NCBI GenBank assembly: GCA_018365995.1
Contig: JAGZIY010000033.1
Span: 1-5,025, forward strand
Direction of reading: 5' to 3'
Source: Butyricicoccus pullicaecorum
GTDB taxonomy: Bacteria > Bacillota > Clostridia > Oscillospirales > Butyricicoccaceae
DNA length: 5,025 nt
How positions within the stretch are numbered: position 1 is the stretch's first letter; each line of letters opens with the position of its first letter. A program made the translations under genes and the position numbers. The notes under the pieces are model-generated. The model had not been told where the DNA came from. It saw only the letters and a list, made by a program, of their open reading frames with translations, and did no database searches. Below are positions 1-5,025 of the stretch, piece by piece.

Positions 1-474
1 GGACTGTTCGTTGGAACCGAACCCAATACCTTCTCCCCCAACGAGTCCATGTCCCGCAGTATGGTTGTAACCGTGCTGTATCGTCTGGCTGGTGAACCAA
101 CTGTACAGGCTGTCAATCAGTTCAGTGATGTTGGGCGCACCTATTACACGGACGCAGTGACTTGGGCAAGTGAGAATCAAATCGTTTCCGGCACCTCCAG
201 CAACACGTTTTCTCCAAACCTCATGGTAACTCGTGAAGAACTTGTTGTCATGCTCCACCGTTTGGCAAATCCGGTGCCGAACTCCAGCGCAAAGCTGACC
301 GGATTCTCCGATACTGCAAAGGTTTCCAGCTGGGCATCTGCGTCTATGCAGTGGGCAGTTGAAAACGAAATCTTAAAGGGCAGTGATGGCGCTCTGCTTC
401 CACAGCAAAAGCTGACACGTGCAGAAGCAGCAAGCCTGATTTCCCGCTTTATGGAAAAAATCCTGCACAGCTAA
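1..474 (+). CDS. C-terminal part of an SLH-domain cell-surface protein (5' end outside window)
   Basis: The frame is open from the first base, so the gene starts upstream; the internal Met at 49 lies inside a domain and is not a credible start. The 157 visible residues are almost entirely S-layer homology domains. Residues 1-31 are the tail of one SLH (TFSP, then SR in place of the usual TR, then VLYRLAG). Residues 41-90 are a complete SLH, from FSDV through TFSP and TREE (77-80) to MLHRLA. Residues 102-153 are a third, from FSDT through TRAE (139-142) to LISRFM. The protein ends four residues later. In known families a C-terminal SLH triplet forms a trimeric fold that binds pyruvylated secondary cell-wall polymer and holds exported proteins on the Gram-positive wall. 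The first visible SLH has a degenerate binding motif (SRSM) and the third keeps the canonical one. What the rest of the protein does cannot be seen. A terminator follows within 10 bases, so this is the last gene of its transcript. Confidence 0.93.
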   Translation, partial: GLFVGTEPNTFSPNESMSRSMVVTVLYRLAGEPTVQAVNQFSDVGRTYYTDAVTWASENQIVSGTSSNTFSPNLMVTREELVVMLHRLANPVPNSSAKLTGFSDTAKVSSWASASMQWAVENEILKGSDGALLPQQKLTRAEAASLISRFMEKILHS

Positions 475-479
475 ACCTG

Positions 480-512
480 AAAAATCCCGCCAACAATATG
501 GCGGGATTTTTT
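480..512 (+). terminator. Rho-independent terminator of the SLH-protein gene
   Basis: A perfect inverted repeat, AAAATCCCGCC (481-491) and GGCGGGATTTT (500-510), is separated by an 8-base loop. One more A-T pair (480/511) extends it, and a run of six T (507-512) ends it. It starts six bases after the stop codon at 472-474. The stem is flanked by A on the left and T on the right, so it could also stop transcription arriving on the minus strand. Confidence 0.93.
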
Positions 513-570
513 GTCTTACATCATCGTTGCTGAATTCTATTTCCTTTGCTCCCTACGACTGTAAAATCTC

Positions 571-599
571 AAAATCCAATAGCATATACTTTGGATTTT
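571..599. repeat. Short inverted repeat (hairpin) in the intergenic region
   Basis: AAAATCCAA (571-579) and TTGGATTTT (591-599) form a perfect 9-base-pair stem with an 11-base loop. No T-run follows beyond the stem on the + strand, since the next bases are C-rich, and the stem is AT-rich, so it would be a weak terminator. It could be part of a small dispersed repeat, a protein-binding dyad, or the remnant of a 3' end from a minus-strand gene. The symmetry is certain; the function is not. Confidence 0.45.
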
Positions 600-728
600 C
601 CCCCCGCTCTGCACCATCAGGTACAAATCCAGAAATGGATGAACACCTCAATCGAAATCGACTCTGTATCTGGGAAAAAGATTCTTTTCTGTCAAACAAG
701 AAGTGTTCCAATCGTTTCAGCAATTTTC

Positions 729-757
729 TTGACACCACTTCTATGGTGCTTTATGAT
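729..757 (+). promoter_or_regulatory. Sigma-A-type promoter of the large surface-protein gene
   Basis: A perfect -35 box TTGACA (729-734) is followed, after exactly 17 bases, by the -10 box TATGAT (752-757, one mismatch from TATAAT). Transcription would begin near 763-765 and give a leader of about 55 bases ahead of the ATG at 820. The box quality and ideal spacing suggest a strong housekeeping promoter that makes the gene independent of the SLH-protein gene upstream. Confidence 0.82.
733..748. promoter_or_regulatory. Possible operator dyad inside the promoter spacer
   Basis: CACCA (733-737) and TGGTG (744-748) form an inverted repeat around six bases, overlapping the last two bases of the -35 box and filling the spacer. 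A regulator bound here would block RNA polymerase. Five-base arms occur often by chance, so this is only a candidate. A second small palindrome, ACAATTGT (774-781), lies about 10 bases after the expected transcription start. Confidence 0.2.
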
Positions 758-806
758 AGTATTAGAATTTTATACAATTGTGATGTATTTTACTTTATGA
801 AAGAAA

Positions 807-811
807 AGAGG
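807..811 (+). promoter_or_regulatory. Ribosome binding site fixing the start at 820
   Basis: AGAGG (807-811, within AGAGGATG) lies eight bases before the ATG at 820-822, the usual spacing for a Gram-positive Shine-Dalgarno site. It supports this ATG, which is followed immediately by a convincing signal peptide, over the later in-frame Met at codon 17 inside the hydrophobic core. Confidence 0.85.
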
Positions 812-819
812 ATGAACGT

Positions 820-3800
820 ATGAACTTCCACACCAAGCGCTCCGTCTCAGCAGTTCTGTCCGCTGTGATGCTCCTTGGAATTGCAAGTCCTCCCGTACAA
901 GCGCTGGACTCCAGCAGCACGTCTACCATGGAGGAATATGCAGACTCCCGTCTTTGCAGCCATCACGAGACACATACAGACGAATGTGGCGGCTTAACCG
1001 GCAGCTGTACCTTTGTATGTCTGGAGCACACCCCACAAACCCTTCCGGAACTCGACACAGATGCCGATGAGACACCGCAAGATGTACCAGACGAAACACC
1101 AGATACACCGGAAGATGATTCCGTACCGCCAGAGAACTCTGAACAGCCCGATGTGCCGCCATCTGAAACCATTCCGGCAACCCCGCTGACACCTGCACAG
1201 CCCAGCGAGGAGATGGACTCCCCCGATGCTGAAGAAACAGAAATTTCTTCTTTTGCTGCCTCCAATAATACTGTTGTCATCAACAAGCAAACTCCCAACC
1301 CCCATGATACATTTATTGCCGCAGCACAGAAAGGAAATACCACCATTACATTAGAAGATGATGTAATCTGTAATATCCAGATGACGGCGGAATCCAACGG
1401 CAGAATGAAGCCTCTTCATTTTGGCGCGAACACAGTCGTCACAGGTTCAGGCACTGTTTCGTCTCGCGGTCCGATTCAACTCGACGGCGATGTAACCTTT
1501 GAAAATGTTTCTCTCATATTTTCAAGTTCTGATGAATTAAAAAGTGTTCCGCATCGGGAAATCTTTCTCGCTGGGCACAGTCTAACACTGGACAATGTAC
1601 ACACAGATAACCCTGTAAAAGGCGGTCTTGCAATTACAGAGACCAATCTTTTACCCACCGTTTTTGCAGGAAGCTATAAAAACAGCAGCAGTGATCCTGC
1701 CAACGGAAATGCCGGAAACCACGCCCAACTGACCGTTCGAAATGGCAAAAATACAAAGTTTCAGGCAATTTATCTGTCCCATACAGGTACAACCGAAGGC
1801 CCGCAGGGTATTGTAGCGGATTCCTATGAGGGTAATGCCACACTCAATTTAGACTCCTCCACAAAATTCGAGAACGGCAGCGGAACAAATTTCCCAATGT
1901 CGTCTGGAATTTTCAGCGAGCATACAACAGGGCAGGCAGATATCACTTTTACCGGAACAAACCAGTCTACCATTCCAGCATTCCTTCTCAAGGGCAATGA
2001 CAAGACCAACCTGAGATTCACACAGGCGAATGTAGGCAGCAGTACCACCATAGAAGGTACTCTTGGCTCGCTGACAATCGGCACAAACTCGATCTACGAA
2101 CCATCGAATAACCTGAATACAATCCAAAATATCATCATTACAGATGGCGGCATCTTAAAAAATCCCCACAATATGACCATCACGAACTTTACGGGAGATA
2201 CGGGCGGAAATGCTGTCATTCAGCTCGACAACGGTACCAGCTTAACCATCAATGGAGCCATTCAGAATAAGGCAAAAATTCGGGTGCCCTTTTCAATCGC
2301 CAATCTGTCAAACCCATTCATCACTGCAAACAGCATAATTACTGATGAACCCTTTTCCTATGATCCGGATTCTATGCAGCAAGTCTATACATTACAGAAA
2401 AAAGTAGAGGGTTCCTCAACAAAGTGGTATCTAAAAAACAAGGATGTTGATATTCCCCAGCTTGGTTCTATGCTGTTCAAGGATCCGAACAACAACACCA
2501 ATCTGCAAAGCCTTACAATTGATGTTGATGCACTGCAAGGTTCCTTTTCCTCTGAAAGAGTAAAAGCTGTTGGTTTAACACCCTCTTCTGGTGAGATTTC
2601 TTCCGATGCTGTCGACTCATTCCTAACCGATAATGTTGTGTGCGTCAAGACAGCATATTGGGACGAACGCAATACGTCAAAACACGATGCCGTTACCGAC
2701 TGGTATTCTAATAATCTCAGCTTTGAACAGGATTCCACTCGGATTTACAAGCTTCGGGTCAATAATCCAGATGATATAAATGACTATACGCTGTTGGTTC
2801 TCAAAGAGAACAGCGATATGCCGGACGATCCTTTTGTCAATTTCGGAACGCTCAAAGGTGCGCTGACCGATGACAAAATTGCTGGAAGCTTAAAGGTATC
2901 CCTGCAAAAAGGAACGCTCCCACCTGCCGATGCCATTCCAATCCAAGCAACGCATGTAAAGCCATTCAAGCCACAGCCTCTCAACACACTTCCCTTACCT
3001 ACCATCACGGTAAACGGAAAGGTCTTGGAGAAGGATACAGATTATACCCTTTCAACTGTTGGAAATCAGCAAACAGGGTTCGCATCTCTTTTTATTCAAG
3101 GGAAAGGTAAGTATACCACAAAAGATGAACCGAATGGGCAATTAGCGATTGAGTACCATGCAGGTTCCTACAATCTGTCCAGTGCTCTTTCTCAGGATCT
3201 TCAAATTTCGCCGATTGAAAAACAAATTATCAGCGCAGGCGGCGCGGCAACTCCCTCTGTTACGGTAATCGCTAAGTTTGGAAATCATTATCAGCTCAAA
3301 CAGGGAGAGGACTACACCCTTTCTTATAAAAACAACACAGCAGCAGGAACGGGTACGGCTGTGATTTCCGGAACGGGAATGTTTTCTGGAAAAAAAGAAG
3401 TCCCCTTTACAATTGAAGTCTCCGCAAAGCCGGCTCCAACCGAAGTAAAAATCCATAATGCACCTACCTCTCCGCTGAAAAAGGGTGACACCGTAACCCT
3501 ACAAGCATCTGTACTGCCAGCAGAAGCAGAGCAAGGCATTATCTGGTCCAGTGAAACCCCTGATTTTGCTTCCGTTGTTCCAGACACAGGGCTTGTGACC
3601 GCCCTTGCAAAAGGTCAGGCACGGATCAAAGCCACATCAAAAATAGACCCCAGTAAATCTACTTCTGTAACGATTGAAATTACAGAAGATACCGCACCAA
3701 CCCCTGTCATTACCATTCATCCGCAAGAAATGACTCTTGAGGTGGGTCAAAAAAACACTTTTACTGCCACTGTGACCAACAGCAGTTCGAATACTGTCAC

Positions 3801-5025
3801 ATGGGAAGTGCAAAGCGGTGAGACATTTGCATCGATCGATATGTCCAGCGGCGAAGTCACTGCCAAACAAGCCGGTACAGCAGTTGTGAAGGCAACCTCT
3901 ACCGCACACCCAAATGTAAGTGCAACTGCAACTGTAAAGGTTACAGCAAAGCCTAATCAGCCTGTCATTACTATCACACCATCTAAAATGTCTCTCAAGG
4001 TTGGGGAAAGCAAAACATTTACCGCACAAATCACCCCTGCCGATTCTGATGATAAAATCATTTGGAGTGTTGAAAATGGTGCGAATCTAATTGATATCGA
4101 CGCATCAACCGGTAAAGTAACGGCAAAATCAAAAGGCTCTGCTTCCGTGAAGGCTGCTTCATCGAAATATCCTGCTTCCAGTGCAACTGCTGTGGTAGAG
4201 GTCACGGACAGCACACAGCCTGATATCCCCGTACAAAGTGTACAAATCGATGGCGGAGACTTTTCGATTGAAAAAGGGCAGAACAAAACCTTAACTGCAA
4301 CTGTATTGCCAGAAGGTGCAAATCAATCTGTGACTTGGAGCAGCGATGCATCAAATATCGTATCCGTTGACCAAACAACCGGATTCCTTCAAGCGGTTTC
4401 TGCGGGTACGGCACATATTACGGCTACCTCAGCCGCTGACAAGGACAAAACACACACCATCACTGTCACCGTGACAGACACTGTGATTCCTGTGCAAAGC
4501 ATTGCCATTAACGAAGCAAGCTTGTCCATGAAAAAGGGCGAAATCACAAAATTCACTGCAACTGTATTGCCGCAAACAGCAACCAACCGTTCTGTTACTT
4601 GGTCAAGCAGCCACAGCGATATCGCCTCCATTGACCCCAAGACAGGCATTGTTACCGCGCACAAAGAAGGACAAACAACCATTACGGTGACTGCCGACGA
4701 TAATCCAGAGCGAAAAGACACCCGTACAGTAACCGTCATTGAAGTTCCAATCACTTCGTTAAAAATCAACGAGTCTATTCTCTCCCTGCGAGAGGGACGG
4801 AGTGCACAGCTTACCGTTCAGATTGCACCGGACAATGCAACCGATACAACTGTAAAATGGACAAGTGACAATGAAAATGTTATGTCTGTCAGCCAGAACG
4901 GCTATATCACGGCACACAACAAGGGGGTTGCAACCATTACAGTGACCTCTGCTGCACAGCCGGAAATGAAGGACAGCCGCACAATCAGTGTGACCGCTCC
5001 CTCCTCTGGCGGCGGCGGTTCCTCT
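820..5025 (+). CDS. Large secreted multi-domain surface protein with beta-helix-like head and BIG2 repeat stalk (3' end outside window)
   Basis: One frame runs 1402 codons without a stop and leaves the window. Residues 1-28 are a signal peptide: K6-R7, hydrophobic core 8-22, VQA cleavage site at 26-28. Residues 46-70 are a Cys/His motif (C46, H48, H49, H52, C56, C63, C67, H70). Residues 72-145 are a linker rich in Asp, Glu and Pro with no Lys or Arg. Residues 150-510 have short beta strands alternating with Asn/Gly turns, like a pectin-lyase-type right-handed beta-helix; no catalytic residues are recognised. Residues 530-720 are of unknown fold. Two small Ig-like modules with the DYTLS signature follow, near 728-775 and 807-867. 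Six BIG2 domains fill 871-1393, and GGGGSS ends the visible part. Such architectures act in adhesion or in display at the cell surface; the ligand is unknown. The gene has its own promoter and ribosome binding site. A C-terminal SLH anchor past the linker is inferred from the neighbour and from similar proteins, not seen. Confidence 0.93.
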   Translation, partial: MNFHTKRSVSAVLSAVMLLGIASPPVQALDSSSTSTMEEYADSRLCSHHETHTDECGGLTGSCTFVCLEHTPQTLPELDTDADETPQDVPDETPDTPEDDSVPPENSEQPDVPPSETIPATPLTPAQPSEEMDSPDAEETEISSFAASNNTVVINKQTPNPHDTFIAAAQKGNTTITLEDDVICNIQMTAESNGRMKPLHFGANTVVTGSGTVSSRGPIQLDGDVTFENVSLIFSSSDELKSVPHREIFLAGHSLTLDNVHTDNPVKGGLAITETNLLPTVFAGSYKNSSSDPANGNAGNHAQLTVRNGKNTKFQAIYLSHTGTTEGPQGIVADSYEGNATLNLDSSTKFENGSGTNFPMSSGIFSEHTTGQADITFTGTNQSTIPAFLLKGNDKTNLRFTQANVGSSTTIEGTLGSLTIGTNSIYEPSNNLNTIQNIIITDGGILKNPHNMTITNFTGDTGGNAVIQLDNGTSLTINGAIQNKAKIRVPFSIANLSNPFITANSIITDEPFSYDPDSMQQVYTLQKKVEGSSTKWYLKNKDVDIPQLGSMLFKDPNNNTNLQSLTIDVDALQGSFSSERVKAVGLTPSSGEISSDAVDSFLTDNVVCVKTAYWDERNTSKHDAVTDWYSNNLSFEQDSTRIYKLRVNNPDDINDYTLLVLKENSDMPDDPFVNFGTLKGALTDDKIAGSLKVSLQKGTLPPADAIPIQATHVKPFKPQPLNTLPLPTITVNGKVLEKDTDYTLSTVGNQQTGFASLFIQGKGKYTTKDEPNGQLAIEYHAGSYNLSSALSQDLQISPIEKQIISAGGAATPSVTVIAKFGNHYQLKQGEDYTLSYKNNTAAGTGTAVISGTGMFSGKKEVPFTIEVSAKPAPTEVKIHNAPTSPLKKGDTVTLQASVLPAEAEQGIIWSSETPDFASVVPDTGLVTALAKGQARIKATSKIDPSKSTSVTIEITEDTAPTPVITIHPQEMTLEVGQKNTFTATVTNSSSNTVTWEVQSGETFASIDMSSGEVTAKQAGTAVVKATSTAHPNVSATATVKVTAKPNQPVITITPSKMSLKVGESKTFTAQITPADSDDKIIWSVENGANLIDIDASTGKVTAKSKGSASVKAASSKYPASSATAVVEVTDSTQPDIPVQSVQIDGGDFSIEKGQNKTLTATVLPEGANQSVTWSSDASNIVSVDQTTGFLQAVSAGTAHITATSAADKDKTHTITVTVTDTVIPVQSIAINEASLSMKKGEITKFTATVLPQTATNRSVTWSSSHSDIASIDPKTGIVTAHKEGQTTITVTADDNPERKDTRTVTVIEVPITSLKINESILSLREGRSAQLTVQIAPDNATDTTVKWTSDNENVMSVSQNGYITAHNKGVATITVTSAAQPEMKDSRTISVTAPSSGGGGSS
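955..1029 (+). other. Cys/His-rich motif after the signal peptide
   Basis: Codons 46-70 of the large gene encode the pattern C-x-H-H-x2-H-x3-C-x6-C-x3-C-x2-H. Only six cysteines are seen in the whole translated mature part, and four of them are here; the others are C184 and C608. The spacing would suit a small metal site or two disulfides. I recall similar segments just after the signal peptides of large surface proteins of gut Clostridia, but no function is known to me. Confidence 0.6.
3430..5001 (+). repeat. Six tandem BIG2 (bacterial Ig-like, group 2) domain repeats within the large gene
   Basis: The units begin at 3430, 3703, 3961, 4228, 4489 and 4747, each about 84 to 91 codons. Each follows the BIG2 plan: an opening strand with a hydrophobic triplet, an L-x-x-G segment, a T-A-x-(V/I)-x-P strand, a (V/I)-x-W-(S/T)-(S/V) core, a (T/S)-G-x-(V/L)-(T/Q)-A turn, a G-x-(A/T)-x-(I/V) strand and a final T-V-x-V-T strand. 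Units 2 and 3 both open with PVITI, and units 4 and 5 with PVQS, so they look like sister pairs. The protein repeats are diverged, with only short identical stretches at DNA level. BIG2 domains usually serve as spacer or adhesive stalks on bacterial surfaces, as in intimin-type adhesins. Confidence 0.9.

Larger units (their letters stand above)
475..819. other. 345-base intergenic region between two surface-protein genes
   Basis: This gap holds the terminator at 480-512, a small hairpin at 571-599, a sigma-A promoter at 729-757 and the leader of the downstream gene. Between about 600 and 728 I see no confident element; there is a short palindrome AAAAGA-T-TCTTTT at 676-688 and AT-rich sequence typical of promoter upstream regions. 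Open frames of 61 to 98 codons cross the gap on both strands, but none has a ribosome binding site or a recognisable domain, so none is called as a gene. Confidence 0.7.

Noticed and set aside
480..599. Two hairpins as a riboswitch or T-box leader
   Set aside because: They lie more than 160 bases upstream of the promoter at 729-757, so they would not be in the leader RNA of the large gene, and no T-box or other conserved riboswitch core is recognisable.
553..738. 61-codon minus-strand open frame
   Set aside because: It would need a GTG start with no ribosome binding site, overlaps the -35 box of the + strand promoter, and matches no family I recognise. It is kept only as a hint for the gene-remnant finding.
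729..757. Invertible (phase-variable) promoter
   Set aside because: I looked for inverted repeats flanking the promoter. Only a 6-base pair, GAACAC (641-646) and GTGTTC (703-708), was found, and both arms lie upstream of the promoter.
527..823. 98-codon + strand open frame across the intergenic region, ending in an ATGA overlap with the start of the large gene
   Set aside because: It has no ribosome binding site, starts just past a terminator, contains the promoter of the next gene and has no recognisable domain. Its last eight codons (ATG at 797) could be read as a leader peptide coupled to the ATG at 820, but no Shine-Dalgarno site precedes 797.
923..4769. Many minus-strand open frames opposite the large gene
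   Set aside because: They are overlapping shadows of a single continuous + strand frame with clear domains; their translations are low-complexity Ser/Val/Cys-rich sequence with no domain.
3703..5001. CRISPR or DNA satellite array
   Set aside because: The periodicity of about 260 bases comes from protein domain repeats; DNA identity between units is low apart from short stretches, and the reading frame is intact.

Overview
The window reads as part of a surface-protein locus from a Gram-positive gut-type member of the Clostridia, possibly Oscillospirales. This rests on S-layer homology (SLH) domains, a Gram-positive signal peptide, an AGAGG ribosome binding site, a sigma-A-type promoter, and long secreted proteins built from Ig-like modules. 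The genus cannot be fixed from the sequence.

Layout, all on the + strand: (1) Positions 1-474 are the last 157 codons of a protein whose start lies upstream. They hold the end of one SLH domain and two complete ones, so this protein ends in a triple-SLH cell-wall anchor. (2) A strong intrinsic terminator follows directly (480-512). (3) A 345-base gap (475-819) holds that terminator, a second small hairpin (571-599), a near-consensus sigma-A promoter (729-757) and a ribosome binding site (807-811). (4) From 820 to the window end, one uninterrupted reading frame of 1402 codons runs off the right edge. It encodes a signal peptide, a short Cys/His-rich motif, an acidic Pro-rich linker, a beta-helix-like region, a middle region of unknown fold, two small Ig-like modules, six tandem group-2 bacterial Ig-like (BIG2) domains, and the start of a Gly/Ser linker at the cut.

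Both genes encode exported surface proteins, but the terminator and separate promoter show they are distinct transcription units. The upstream protein attaches through SLH domains, which in known systems bind pyruvylated secondary cell-wall polymer. The downstream protein looks like a long stalk (BIG2 array) presenting an N-terminal beta-helix head. Its own anchor is not visible; an SLH triplet beyond the Gly/Ser linker is a reasonable guess but unproven. I see no RNA gene, CRISPR array, transposase, or defence or metabolic system. No clearly new system is visible. The items most worth a second look are the Cys/His motif, the unexplained intergenic hairpin with the coding-like minus strand around it, and the pairwise relationships inside the BIG2 array.
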